A DNA stretch of 64,000 bases from Girardinichthys multiradiatus (GCF_021462225.1 NC_061800.1:4846501-4910500), one strand, 5' to 3'; positions 12,182-23,659 are shown, counted from the first letter of the stretch. Numbers and translations: made by a program. The notes: generated from the letters alone by a model not told the origin.

Positions 12182-12676
12182 TTGGTTTGTGCATGACCTG
12201 TAATGAGTCATTCACTCATTTCACAAAAGTGAAGAAATACAGCGGGTCATTGGATGCGCTCAACAAAGAATTCTTTGTTGATTTTGAGAAAATTGACGAT
12301 TCCCTTCAGTTGGTGGCCTGTCCCCTGTCACAAGAGCCCGAAACAGCACCAGAATTGGAGAATGCAGCTGGAATTGATCGACCTTCTGGCTGACGCTGTC
12401 AAGTTCAAGTCTCTTAAACTGAATGACTTTTATGCGGCACTGAATGAATCGGTGTTTCCAAACCTCCAGAGGACAGCACAGAAGATGCTGCCGTTGTTCG
12501 GCTTGACTTATGTGTGTGAACAGATGTTCAGCGTCATGAACTTCAACAAAGCCACCCACAGATCCAAGTTGACTGACCAACACCTTAGACCCATCCTGAG
12601 AATTGCCACAACAAAACTGACTCCAGACTTTGACATGCTGGTTAAAAAGGGACACCAACAACACTGTTCCCACTGA
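12182..12676 (+). pseudogene. hAT transposase C-terminal fragment
   Basis: The open frame 12254-12676 ends with LELIDLLAD, then an FYAALNES-like helix, then LFGLTYVCEQMFSVMNFNK, then SKLTDQHLRPILRIATTKL and PDFDMLVKK. This is the dimerisation-domain signature of the Charlie/GTF2IRD2 hAT group (LCEQ.FS.MN). The frame shifts near 12385, where a second frame (12187-12393) supplies the preceding part. The catalytic core upstream is absent. Confidence 0.72.
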
Positions 12677-12790
12677 ACTCAAAAGTACGTTTTTCTGCTC
12701 TTAAAAATGTTACATGTCATTTCTGTTAGGGTGTGTAGATAAGTGGTGTGCAGGTGTACTGCCTTCTCAATATAAACAATGCTTTTAAGA

Positions 12791-13270
12791 AAGTCAAGTC
12801 AAGTTTATTTATATAGCGCTTTTCAGCAACAAGGCACTCAAGGCACTGTACATAATGAAAAACAGTACAGTGATACAGAAAATCAAACCATAGAGGTAAT
12901 TTAAAAAAAAGAGGGAATAGAATGATGGATAAGAAAATGAAAGGAAAATTGGACTGAAAACTTAACTGTCCCTGTTGGTGCATTTGCTGTTTAACATGTT
13001 AAGTGTCACATAGATCTATTGCACTTCTGTCTTCAGGATTGTCCATGTGAATGTTGAAGTCTCCCACAATAATTAAACAGTCATAATCAACATATATCAC
13101 AGATAAAAGCTCATTAACATTACTGAAAAAGTTTGTTTTGGACTTAGGAGGCCTGTAAATATTCAAGAACATGGTTCGGAACGGGCTCTTTACCTGGAGA
13201 GCCAAATATTCAAAAGAGTCAAAATTTTTGTTTTTTGTTAATTTAATTTTCAGTGTTTTAAGAGTCATTT
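12791..13270 (-). mobile_element. LINE fragment, 3' tail plus endonuclease piece
   Basis: On the minus strand the codons at 13268-12999 encode an apurinic endonuclease segment with FEYLALQV, LNIYRPPK and IIVGDFNIHMD; GDFN-H is a core active-site motif. The left part (12791-12990) resembles a LINE 3' end, containing AGTTTATTTATATAGCGCTT. Reverse transcriptase is missing between the two, so the copy is internally deleted. It sits inside the hAT relic. Confidence 0.68.
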
Positions 13271-13521
13271 CAATAAATAAATACTCTGGGACTTGGAAGA
13301 GATATTTTGTTGTAATGCTTTTGTTGATTTTCTATTTAAATTAAAGCACGTTTCATATCCCATGTTATTATTATTATTTTTTTCTCTTATGAGGTGAATT
13401 ACCAAAACACTCCATCCATCTGCTCTTGGTCCCGCCCTTCTGTCAATGTTTAGAACACTCTGTGGCCCACGGGTCAAAAAGCTTGCCCACCCCTGTCCTA
13501 GACGGATATTCTATTTTAAAG

Positions 13522-14545
13522 ACGGAGGACGGCGCCATCACATCTGTGGTTGAGGTAGGCATTATTTCATGGTTTAGCGGAACTACAAGATCATTGTCCA
13601 GATAGATATTTTTGAGAATCACGTACGGTTACTATAGTCTCATTTTGTGAGGTGCAGATCAGAAAAGCTGCTTCCATTTGAAACAGACTTGTGTTTACTG
13701 CCTTCATAAAAGCTAGCTTAAACGGCAAACGCTACATCACTCCTCATATGTCCAAATATTCCCCTTTGTAGTTCGGTCTGCTTAAAAATCAACACCATGG
13801 AGAATGTCCTCCGATATCAAATTAATCTTGATAAGACGTTGTTTTGGAAATAGTTGGAACTGAACTGTTCTGACTTAATGTAATATTAAAGCAGATTAAT
13901 CCATTTAACAGCTGCCGAAAGCTAAGGGATCTTCGCTTTTATGGGTTTTGTTTTAGGTTCACGATTCTTTCACAAGTAGCACAGTGGCGGCGAAGAAAGC
14001 TGACATTCAAGCAGGGATAAATATAAGAGGTACTCTGTTATACTGTACCAGATTGACCAAAATTGCACCTGAAAGAACTGTAGTACAGGTCGGTAATGAC
14101 CGAAAATTAGCAGTAAAAGCTTCTGAACCAGAGGTGTTTAATGTTTTGTAGTGAAGCAAGCAAGTCCATGTTTTAAATTTGACTAAAGTTTTAAAATATT
14201 TATTTAATTACAGTGTTCTTAATATGTAATTTTGTTTTAAAAGGACCTTTCATATGTCTAAGGTTTTAAAAGCATCTGTGTGTTAGAATCCATATTTCCT
14301 CTGCTAGTCTGTATGTAAGTATGGTGTAGTAAGCTTCATTTGATCATTTAAACTGTGACTCTTAAAAATGAGTTACACTGTAAAATACGTTGAGATTGGT
14401 CAGTGGGCAATTAGTGCAATGTCAATAACATGCTACTGTTTTAATGAAGATGATTCATAAAAGATCTGCTTATTTTTACAGGAGCCAAAGCTATAGAGAA
14501 GGCTATACGAAATCTTGTTGGAATTCTGTCAAATAAAAATTTTCA
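13522..14545 (+). CDS. Three phase-compatible exons of an unidentified host gene
   Basis: Candidate exons are 13522-13554, 13957-14029 and 14482 to about 14545. Their junctions are: weak AAAG acceptor / GAG|GTAGGC; TTTTAG acceptor / AGAG|GTACTC; and TTTACAG acceptor. The joined frame stays open with matching phases: TEDGAITSVVE, VHDSFTSSTVAAKK then ADIQAGINIR, and GAKAIEKAIRNLVG. Composition looks like a soluble globular protein. I do not recognise it. The third exon runs straight into a LINE at about 14546, so the gene is probably cut there or its true exon end is just before the LINE. No promoter was identified. Confidence 0.4.
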
Positions 14546-16050
14546 GCTGATCCAAAATGCTGCAGCAAGAGTTCTGATGAAAATTAAAAAGAAAAATTAT
14601 ATTTCTCTTATTTTAGCTTCCCTTCATTGGCTGCCTGTATACCAGAATAGAATTTAAAATTCTCCTTTGTCGAAGCCGTCTCTGCTTCCCCGGGTCCGTT
14701 GATTTGGGTACAGGTTTCAAAAGAGTGAAATAAACACAAGTACAATCAACTTATGTTCGCCTCTGCAGAGTGAGAGAAAGGTGCTCCAGTCCAAACCTGT
14801 GAGCCCATCTCTACTGTCCTCTGTTTCCAGCCAGTTTATTTCAGTCTTAGGGGTGTGTTCAACATATACATATATCATGTCACTCATGTATGTAGCATAA
14901 CATTTCCTTAGGCCCAAATAAGGAGTGCTTATGGTTACTTTCTTCTGGCAAACTCATCTTCCCCTGTCTCTTTCATCCTCCATCTATTTACGACCTTGCC
15001 CTCTCTCTAATCTTTCTCCCTTGTCATTCACTAATTTATGACTGACTGACTTTCTATGCCTCTCACTCCCCTATATCTGCACCTTCCAGTTACACACATA
15101 GATAGTTTATATTCTACACCTTCTCACATATAAAACCCTTAATGATCTATCTCCATCATACATTAGAGATCTGATTGTTCCATATATTCCTAACAGACCA
15201 CTTTGTTCTCAGACTGCAAGTTTACTGGTGGTTCCTAGAGTCTCTAGAAGTAGAATGGGAGGCAGATCCTTTAGTTATCAGGCTCCTCTCCTGAGGAACC
15301 AGCTCCCAGTTTTAGTCCGTGAGGCAGACACCCTGTCTACTTTTAAGTTTAGGACTAAAACTTTCCTTTTTGATAAAGCTTATAGTTGGAGTGGCTTAGG
15401 TTATCCTGAGCTATCTCTGTAGTTATGCTGCTATAGGCTTAGGCTGCTGGAGGACATAATGACCACTTTCACTCTCTCTGCTAGATTCTCACACTACTCT
15501 CCGATTTTGCTTTATCTGCCATTATTTCAGCTTTTAACTCTATGTTCTCTCTCTGTTTTTTCTTTTTCCAGAAGCTACACCTGGCCTGGCTCTGTGTTTA
15601 GCTGTGGCTCCTTCCTGGAGGAGGACATCGACAAAGCTTCTGCTGCCAACAACTTAATGCTCTCCTACAGAGAGCCCTGTCTTTCCTAGACATAGGTGCT
15701 GGCTGAGCTCTGACTAACTGTATGTGCTCTCTTTCATACTCTAGACTTGAAAACTGGCTCAGAGTTTATCTGCTTAGCTGTCTTTCTCTGTCTCTACATG
15801 CTCATCCAGAAGGAGTGAATGCTGCAAGTCACTGAGTCGATTCAATCTGCTGGGTTTCCATAAATAGAAAAACATTTAACCAATCTGAATAAAAAACTGA
15901 ATCTGACTGCACTGTTTGATAGTTAGGATTAATTGGAATGTATGGAGCTGACTTGAAATCTGTATGATTTGATTGAATTGACTTTGTAAAGTGGCTTGAG
16001 ATGACGTGTTGTGAATTGACGCTATATAAATAAAACTGAATTGAATTGAA
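14546..16050 (+). mobile_element. L2-like LINE, 5'-truncated, split by a solo LTR
   Basis: The frame begins QLIQNAAARVL, continues with SLHWLPV, and resumes after an insertion with the C-terminal RT tail RNQLPVLVREADT and FRTKTFLFDKAYSW. This is the C-terminal end of an L2-type reverse transcriptase followed by its 3' UTR, ending in the short repeats GAATTGAATTGAA at about 16050. A related copy on the minus strand at 53309-55734 reads straight across the point of the LTR insertion. Clade assignment is by motif memory. Confidence 0.82.
14668..15118. mobile_element. Solo LTR (451 bp) inserted in the LINE
   Basis: The insert begins TGTCGAAG and ends TTCTACA, giving the TG...CA termini of a retroviral or retrotransposon LTR. 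It is flanked by a direct CCTT repeat (14664-14667 and 15119-15122). The related LINE copy near 55600 has a single uninterrupted version of this site, which proves the insertion. No coding sequence is present. Orientation is uncertain. Confidence 0.8.
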
Positions 16051-16115
16051 AAGAACAAGGGGGTATAAGCTGCACAGTACACAGAAACCTGCTTCTCCCA
16101 TGTAACAGTTTACGT

Positions 16116-16547
16116 GTGAAAGGACTGGACAACAAACAGCAGAGCAAACATAAGAAGAAAACACAATCTAAAGTGAGAAGACAACAAGAAACAATGCAAG
16201 AGAACACAGATACTGATGGTGATGAAGAAGGTGCTTTTGTCTGGAGATCTCCTTGCCTGCAGGTTTGGGAGGAAAGCAGAGCTCAGGCGCACATCCACAA
16301 ACCTGAGCTGGACCAGCAGCTGGAGCAACCCCAGGCGGAGGACACTCATAACCTCAACTACCTGGCCATGGCAGCAGAAGAGGATGATTTGTCAGCAGCA
16401 GAGGGTGAAACGGACCAGGTACACCCCAGCGACCACCCTTCAGATGAAGAGGCACCTCAGCAAAGAGACAGAGACACTGATGTTGACACCTTTCTTACAC
16501 ATCTACCTACAGAGAAAGTGATGTTGGCCACATGCCCTCTCTTATGA
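16116..16547 (+). other. 143-codon open frame, unidentified, acidic and glutamine-rich
   Basis: The frame opens with a basic patch (KQQSKHKKKTQSK) followed by an acidic, glutamine-rich tail containing QQLEQPQAEDTH, AAEEDDLSAAEGE and DRDTDVDTF. There is no hydrophobic core, signal peptide or known domain. It follows a LINE 3' end and shows no splice signals I trust. It could be a fragment of an exon, of a transposon ORF, or chance. Confidence 0.25.
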
Positions 16548-16904
16548 CCTGCTCGGACACGCAACCACAAGACCAGGGTGTATGGACTGCATCGAGGTCA
16601 CTCTAGAGGAACATGTGGGTGGGCTCTGGAGACCATGGGTGTCCGACAGCATGCAAAGAGCTTGTTAAAGACGAAGACAGTGACATGCGCTATATGACTG
16701 TAACGAGAAATATCAATGATTCAGAATATACTGATATACATATGGTAACAGACAAAGTGGTAAAGTTGGCCATTAATGTATCTGTTTACAAAAGTAAAGG
16801 TATTATTCATGGTAGGGTGAACTTGTTTATTTGTTGTGAGGAGAAATATGGTTATTTTTACAGAAACGTTAGTATTGTTTGATATGTTATTCAAAACTGT
16901 CTAC

Positions 16905-17081
16905 CTGGCGCCGTGCTGTTGGGTTAGCACGCGACCACATATAGAGGCTATAGTCCTCAAAGCGGCCGTTCCGGGTTCGACTCCCGGACCCGGCAACCTT
17001 TGAAAAATGTCTCCCCCTCCTTTCTTCTCTGACTACTATCAAAAATAAAGGCCTCTAGTGCTGAGAAACATTCTAAAAAGA
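16905..17081 (+). mobile_element. tRNA-derived SINE with perfect 12-bp target duplication
   Basis: The head has a box B, GGTTCGACTCC, within a tRNA-like fold (GCACGCGACC...TCCGGGTTCGACTCCCGGA). The box A region is degenerate. The body ends with AAATAAAGGCCTCTAGTGC and an A-rich tail. The direct repeat AAAACTGTCTAC flanks it exactly at 16893-16904 and 17082-17093. A second, minus-strand member of the family lies at 38468-38643. It is a SINE rather than a functional tRNA gene. Confidence 0.9.
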
Positions 17082-17469
17082 AAAACTGTCTACTACAGGT
17101 TATTTGCTATAAGTGGTGTTAAAAGTGTAAAATATCACTGCCATAGCTCAAGGGACACTGGTTAAATGTGAAAAGTGTATTTCTTTCTTTTACTAAGTGG
17201 GGGGAGGGTTGTATGGCATCCAGGACTATTTGACTATGATTTTGAATCTCATTATTATGACATAGCACTCGGCGGAAATAGGCTTCTATATGTAACTTGT
17301 CAGAAATTGTTTTCTAGAAAACAAGGACGTCTCCTCATTAGCCCACCGGCAGGTGGCGGTGTGGCCATATGACCAAACTAGCTAGCTCCTTTCAGCTGAA
17401 ACTGAGGAGCTCCGCCTCAACAAGACAGCAGGTGACAAGATTTAAGTTTCGCTTAAACGTTTAGCAATA

Positions 17470-18056
17470 ATGTTGCCGTGTTTTGACCCTAACAAGCCCT
17501 GGACTCCGAGTCCTGATGATCTACGATTTTTGACGACCCCATCCGCTGTGTATCCGACGGGTTGGCCCGGTCTTCCCGCTACGAAGCACTACCAGGAGCC
17601 TGTTTCCCGCTCAGAACACAGGGTCATGGACTTCCCCGCCATGTTGGTGCTACCTCAACTACTACCACCGTCGGTTATGCCGTTCCATAACCATTCATTT
17701 TTTGAACATTATTACGCAAGTAAGTTCGCGAAAAGGCACAAGGTCGGGTAAAGTTCTACTCCTGGGTTTTTAATGGTAGTGACGCTGTAGAGATCTGTAG
17801 TTCCTGTTCTATTCTACAACTAAATCTGGTTTCTGCTTACACAGATGAGAGCAGAAAAGACGTCCTACACAGGTATGCGCATATCGTTATTCCTACATGC
17901 CGTTTTCATAATGAAGAGACGTGTAGTTCTATTTTGCTCTTGGCGCAGGTCTGTGTTTGATTTGGTGGGTGCTCATCACTGTCTGCCATTAACGGACACG
18001 GAGCTGCTACGATGGTATCTCTGCCTGTCTCCGGAGGACAGGAGGATCATACTGGG
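17470..18056 (+). CDS. Unidentified multi-exon host gene (start present)
   Basis: Three exons join in phase: 17470 to about 17713 (ATG in context CAATAATGT; donor GCAA|GTAAGTTC), 17845 to about 17871 (acceptor TTACACAG; donor CACAG|GTATGC), and 17950 to about 18056 (acceptor GGCGCAG; donor CTGG|GTATGT, otherwise TGA at 18064). The product would begin MLPCFDPNKPWTPSPDD and include FPAMLVLPQLLPPSVMPFHN, ESRKDVLHRSVFDLVGAHHC and LPLTDTELLRWYLCLSPEDR. It is proline-rich at the front and helical behind, with no signal peptide. I cannot name it. A 12.6-kb provirus begins 28 bp beyond the last exon and could truncate or alter its 3' end. Confidence 0.55.
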
Positions 18057-18084
18057 TATGTCCTGAAAGCCTGTCCGTTTGTAC

Positions 18085-18572
18085 TGTTGTAAAATGGGAG
18101 TTTTTACTCTCTTTCCTCCCTGTGCACCACCGGGTCCGTTTCTCTCCAGTTCCGAGACCCAACCAGTAAAACCAGCAAAGGTTTTACCTTATGAAATAAC
18201 GAGAAATTGTTAAGTATAAAATCAATATTTAATGCCAAAATGATCAGTGTACAGAGTATACAATTGAACAGATACAGTGACATTGACCTTCGGTACCGGC
18301 CCCCCCTCAGCCCATCTTAGGGATGAACCAAGAGGAGCAAAAAATGGAGCGTGAGTCCTGCTTTTATCCATGCCTGTTCTTAACTCTCCTAAAAGGTGTC
18401 ATCCTCTATCAGTTTATCCTTGACTAGGTGTTGCATCTTATGTGATATCAACAGTTATGTTGTGTAAGCTGTAGCAGTGTGCGGTGCAGCAGATAAGCAA
18501 CAAAGGCAGATATATTCAACTAGGGCAGCAAAGAGATGATTAGAAAGGCCACAGAATCATACATCCATAACA
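18085..18572 (-). repeat. 3' LTR of the provirus
   Basis: It runs TGTTGTAAAATGGG...CATAACA on the plus strand, with TG...CA termini. It pairs with 30225-30717. On the minus strand it is preceded by a short purine-rich tract (18573-18583). Confidence 0.85.
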
Positions 18573-18583
18573 ATCCTCCTGCT
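18573..18583 (-). promoter_or_regulatory. Polypurine tract
   Basis: On the minus strand AGCAGGAGGAT lies directly against the 3' LTR boundary, the position of the plus-strand primer in retroviruses. It is short and interrupted by a C and a T, so it is a moderate match. Confidence 0.5.
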
Positions 18584-19204
18584 GAGGTGGGAAAAACCCA
18601 CCTCACATCAATCGATGTGTCTAGTGCATATCAACCTAAGCTAGAATATGGCAGGCAGTTCCTTCCGGCCGTCACGTAACCACGCCCCTCAAACGGAGTG
18701 CCACTGCCTGCAGCCCTCAGTGTGTGCACCCCCTCTGTTTCCCATAGAACAGACCTATGCTGATGTGTGTCTGAAATTTAAATGATTAAAAACATTGTAA
18801 ATAGATAATAATGCCTGTTGAAAAATTAAAAACAACAAAAATAATAAAACCCTGGAAGCACAGCGGAAATGAGCAGCACAGTGTGTATCATTATATTGTA
18901 GACCCTAAATCATAGACCCTGTTCAATTATCTATTGCACTTGTCTGGTCCGGTTTCCCTCCAGGCCACAGGAAAGGGTTGGTCATCCTCCTGGTGTGGCA
19001 TCCTTGGCTCCCTATTCCTGGTTGGTCTTGGGCAAGGCCTGGTGTTGCATCCTTGGTTTATGGCTGTGATTTAATTTTGCTCCCATTTCCAGGCTGGCTC
19101 TGAACAATGGGTTTCGACCTCCTCCTCACAGCACAGTATCATAATTTCTCCCAACACTTTGGTTTGGTTCCATGAGATCCACATCATCACTTGTGCTTAA
19201 ATAT

Positions 19205-20480
19205 TCAGTGGACAACATCAGTGTGCTCTGGCACCACATCCATTTGATATTCTGGTAATCTCAAACCTCTGGTATCACTGGAACCAATCGCACGATCAAT
19301 ACACCTGAAGATAAGAGCTCGAATATACGTTGCACAACAGCAAATACAACCTGCGATCACTACAACAGTCAATGAAGTGAATATACTCACCAGTAGGTTT
19401 TCCTATTTTCCAAACCACGTCTCAAACATGTTTGTGAATTCATCGATTCCTGAGTGCGATTTTAATTCAGTGGATAGTGATTCCAATTCTTTTAGGGCCT
19501 TCGTCAGAGATCCATCAGGTGCTGTAATTGTTGGGAATAAAAGAACAACAAGCCTCTCCAAAAACACCACACAACAGTTCTTCTTTTGCTAGGATCATAT
19601 CCAAAGCTATTCTAATTTGACAAGAAATAATTTCAACGGCCCTGTCCCAATACCCACACTTCGCTCCTCTGAAGTGTTTACTTTGTACAAGTGCATGTAA
19701 GGGTTGAAGAGCGCAGGTTACAAGCGTGCAAAATTGGAGAATTGAGACAGTAGGGGTTACATCATCGACTTGCACCTCTGCACCGTAACTGCAACATCAA
19801 AAAGGGCGGGAACCAGCGCTGTTTTCGCAGTGTTGCTGCTAAAAAAACTATTTAAAACTGCAACAAACAATTGTTTTGAGGAGAAGAAAGTGCAGGAAGC
19901 AAAGGAGGCTTATACACCAGACTCTCGCTGCGTCAGTGTTTGTTTGAAAGGTAACTTCAGTGTTATGACCTACTGACTGCCCAGACTCACTCTAAACCCA
20001 GTGGTATCTTACAATGTTGAGCCTGGAAAACCAGTACAAAAATATATTTGTCGGCTCGCTGTCTAAAGTTTACGTAGTTATTCTGATTTGATGGCTGGTT
20101 ACGTTGATGGTTGTGATTGGTTTTTGCTCAGAACGTCATGTGCAGCAGTGAATTGTGGGTAATATACTTCGGCGAAGTCCGCATAGATGCGAAGGGCGGA
20201 TGTGGGACACAAAGGGGGCGGGGCTAAGGACGACTCTGGAGAATTGGGACACACTACGCACTCGAACCCATGAACGGGAACGCGCAATTCAGTGACACAA
20301 GGGTGGAAGTGCGAGTATTAGGACAGGGCCAACATCCTGTTTACAAAGCCTTCAGCTGTCCCTCCTGTTTTGCAGTGGTGTCATTTAAAATATTAGAATC
20401 GGTTCTAGCAGGAAGCAGTTTGTATTCTAGCAGACATATCAAATTCAAAAACACATTTTCTGAAAGGTTCCCCCTGACAA
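19205..20480 (-). pseudogene. env: Retroviral env transmembrane-subunit fragment, interrupted by a MITE
   Basis: Minus-strand codons show a CX6CC motif (between about 19605 and 19575) after a heptad-rich RIALDMILAKE segment. A hydrophobic membrane span follows with a short Cys-rich cytoplasmic start (near 19380-19310). This order is that of the TM subunit of gamma/epsilon-type envelope proteins, which drives membrane fusion in exogenous relatives. An in-frame stop sits just before the membrane span (near 19410), where a Trp would be usual. A 693-bp MITE (19638-20330) splits the ectodomain. It is non-functional. The surface subunit further upstream is not recognisable. Confidence 0.65.
19638..20330. 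mobile_element. MITE with GGCCCTGTCC termini inside the env relic
   Basis: The left end GGCCCTGTCCCAATACCCAC and the right end, whose complement is GGCCCTGTCCTAATACTCGC, form inverted repeats. AAC flanks both sides (19635-19637 and 20331-20333), consistent with a 3-bp target duplication as in Harbinger-like elements. A related, right-truncated copy lies at 37838-38390. Both share a segment readable as LFKTAT.NCFEEKK.QE.KEAYTPD, but frames are otherwise short. Confidence 0.75.
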
Positions 20481-21360
20481 AGTAGGCCAATCAGTGTCAG
20501 GGTGTCCTGGATGGAGAGGGAAACCAGGGCACAGCTTTCCTGTCCAGTCAATAGCAATTATTATTAATTATTAAAGCAATTATTCCCCATAAATCAGTTC
20601 TGTTCAGCAGCAAGTAAAGGTTCAAGGCCTTGTATCAAGTTAATTTACAATCTAAGTTGCAAACATCATCTATAAATAAATAACTCAGAAGCACATAAGA
20701 AGTTATAAATAGTTGAACACTCATTCAACCCTTCATGCAAATTATTCCACAATTTTCCAGATTCACAGAAGTAAACATTTGTTTGTTGATTATTCACACA
20801 GTTTTACTTTAGAAATCCTTCTCCTCTCTGTGTTTTTTGATTTTGTGAAATTTACCAGGACATACTCCTTCAAGCTTTAACCCAACAAATAGAATTTTTA
20901 TTGTTTATTTCTTTATCACGTTCCTTCTGTTGAAGTAACCCAGCCCACTCAAACATTTATGAAACAGGTTCCACATCATTGTATTTTGTTAGTTGAAAGC
21001 AAAAGGATGAGTTAATCTTACATTATGACGTTATGGTTACTGGAATAAATTAATTTAATTCCACAAGCACATTTATGATGTGTTAACTGGAAATGAAATG
21101 TTAAGTCATAAGATATCCAATTGAACCTATTCATATGTTCTTCCTCAGTTGTTTCTGATTTCTCTGGGGTTTCCTTCGGAGGACGTCTCTTCCTTCCTGC
21201 AATATGATCTGCTTACCTTAGTTTTGCCCTCATCCAGAGTTCCATTTGTTTCTCCCGTTGGTTCTTTGGTTAGAGCCTCATGTGTGTTATGAGACATAAA
21301 CTTCACAGCAGATTAAAATCTTTGAACATGTCAGTTGCCCTCTCTGTGAATCCAGACTGG
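20481..21360. other. Proviral interior without recognisable coding sequence
   Basis: By position this should encode the env surface subunit on the minus strand. The frames are short and I recognise no motif. The sequence is AT-rich and apparently heavily mutated. Confidence 0.4.
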
Positions 21361-21368
21361 GTGCACAC

Positions 21369-23659
21369 TAGAGGCTGACATTTTTTCGGGAGTCCCACGG
21401 GTCACGGGATTCCCACGGGAAACCCGCGGGACGGGAGACAGCATCAGTAAAGATCACGTGATTGGGATGGTACAGGATAAAAAATGAACGGGAGCAGACG
21501 GGAGCGGGAGCTAACTAATAGGAGGGAAAATAAACTAGGATCAATTGTCCTTGGAAATGTAAACTGAGACTTTGTTATAAACTTTAAGAAAAAAAAACTT
21601 GGATCGACGCCGCCATTGTGTAGTTTTTTTCCAAGAAGCCTATACTATAATGCGAGTCAAACGAACTACACGACCCACAAGCCAACAGTGCTTCTGCTCG
21701 GTGTTTTCCACCTGCGTTCAGGATGGAGGGAACAAACGCAGGTGGAGAACTGGATGTGGTAAAATTGGATTTGTAACGTAAAGTCAGAAGTAAGGACTTA
21801 TCTATTAAACTCATAGAGCTGACAGGAAAGTCGCAAATATTACCGAACTTCAGGAGAGTTGAATGTAGCGGTGTTAACATGCAGTCTGCTGCTTGTAAAA
21901 CGTGTTTAGTCGTAATCAAGTTCACCAGTGATTAAGGGACACTTGTAAAACAGATTCTGGATTAAATCAGTCCTGCTTCTCTTCATTCGTCAAACCAAAA
22001 GTACCAACATGTGTCAAGTCTCATCTGACCAACAAAATTGCTGCATGTGCGCTAAAGATTTAAGAGGTAATGTACGGAAGCCTGTGAGGGGACATGGGGA
22101 AATTTATTTATTTTGCGTCTCCACGCAATACTTTTGCGTTCGGCATTTTGGAGCAACAGCACAGATGATAAACTGCTCATAAAACAAACACTGATATGTG
22201 ATTGATATGGTTTATTTGTTATATGCAGGTTAACATGCAGTAAACAATGCGATGAAATGCTTAGGATAAGAAGAACCGTTCAAATCACGATAAAAAAAAA
22301 ACCCACTAATGGCGTACAAAAATAAAGTACACATCATGCAGCAGTAATAAGCAAATAAAGTGTCACAGATGTGGTTTCGTGCAGTTTTATGGTCCAGAGT
22401 TTAGTAGTTTGTTTGACAGCTTGTGGATAAAAACTGTCTTTTTGTCTCATTTGAAGATCATTTTATTTAAGGCTGATTTCAAAATAAAACTCAATAAATC
22501 TCAAAACGGGTGTAGTGTTTGTTTCAATTTTGCAGTTATCTGGTTTGGAAACTATCCCACAAAGTATTACGAAATAACGCAAAGACTATTGCGTGGGAAC
22601 ACGAAAGAGAAAAAATTCCCCATGTCCCCTCGTGGACCTCATAGAAAGGCTTCATCAAGGGAAGATATTAAATAAATATGTTGTGAAATAGAAAAAAAAA
22701 TGAATGTATCATTAAATGTACAATTTATTTAATACATCATTAAATATTAAGTGTACCACTAATTACGTCATGTCGTCTTTAAAATTATACTTAATTATTC
22801 AGTGGCCCATTTAACTGCATTATAGTCCATTTCATGATATAATGGTACATTTATTGTTTCTAATGATGTATTAAATAAATAAATGGTACCTTTAATTTCA
22901 TGGCACATTTAATGTTACATTTCTTTCATGTTACATTTACTTCACTTATGGGACATTCACAACATTTATTTATTTAATGATGATTTTATTGTATTAATTT
23001 AGTTTGAACCTCCATTCTTGATGCCTGTATAGGAGGTCATGTCAGAATTTAAATCAGGTGTTCTGGAGCAGACAAACATCTAAAACTCGCAGGGAAGGGG
23101 TCCCTGAGGACCAGGGCTGTGAACCATTGAGGTACAGTTTCTAAATTATGAAGGTAATGCCTTTTTGGCCTTTTGTTCACCAAGTACAGTTCTCTTACTA
23201 GGTGCATTTTTCTTTCATTTCAGCAACTTGAAACATAAAAGTAATGTCATTGTTCAAAGGAAACGATCACTTAATAAATGAGTAAAATACAACTATGTAC
23301 ATTTTGTTTATTCAACTAAGATAGGCATGGTCTGTTTCCTTGTTTGATATTTTATTATTTCTTCATTATTATTCTTTTTACTTTAACTGGCCTTTACTAC
23401 AGCTAAAAACAGGGACCTAACTGGTCCTTCAAAGAAAGAAATTGCCAAAAGACTAAATGAAGAAAACAAAAATGGGAGTGGCACAGGAGTGGGAGTCGTT
23501 CTGAATGGGAGCGGGACGGGAGTGGGAGTCAATTTACCAGGAGTGGGACGGGACAGGATTTTTTTCGTTATGCTGGCCTGGGATTGGGATGGGACAAGAC
23601 ATTTTTCTGTGGGAGCGGGATGGGACAGGAGAGAAAATCCACTCCCGTGTCACCCTCTA
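21369..23659 (+). mobile_element. hAT element with exact 8-bp target duplication
   Basis: The termini TAGAGGCTGACA (left) and, as complement, TAGAGGGTGACA (right) form inverted repeats. GTGCACAC is duplicated at 21361-21368 and 23660-23667, the 8-bp signature of hAT transposition. Both subterminal regions are crowded with GGGACGGGA/GGGAGTGGGA-type repeats, likely transposase-binding sites. The interior has a decayed BED-finger segment and no full transposase, so the copy is non-autonomous. It landed in the provirus just past the integrase relic. Confidence 0.88.
21730..22080 (+). pseudogene. hAT transposase N-terminal BED-finger relic
   Basis: Frames in this stretch give a segment close to ...LPNFRRVECSGV...SAACKTCLVVIKFTSD, which fits a BED zinc finger (the CxxC pair is visible as CKTC), then SHLTNKIAACALK in another frame. 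Stops and shifts break it. The catalytic core is not present downstream. Confidence 0.5.

Larger units (their letters stand above)
11950..13494 (+). mobile_element. hAT element (Charlie/GTF2IRD2-like), partial
   Basis: The right end is recognised from the terminal stretch ending GCTTGCCCACCCCTG at 13494, which as its complement reads CAGGGGTGGGCAAGC, a typical hAT inverted repeat. A transposase C-terminal fragment lies upstream at 12182-12676. A minus-strand LINE fragment (12791-13270) is inserted between them. The left end was not located; 11950 is an estimate. Confidence 0.5.

Noticed and set aside
16116..16547. A confident new gene
   Set aside because: One open frame of 143 codons without recognised domain, promoter or splice partners; kept only as a low-confidence feature.
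16905..16995. Functional tRNA gene
   Set aside because: Box B is perfect, but box A is degenerate, a SINE body and tail follow, and a 12-bp target duplication flanks the unit.
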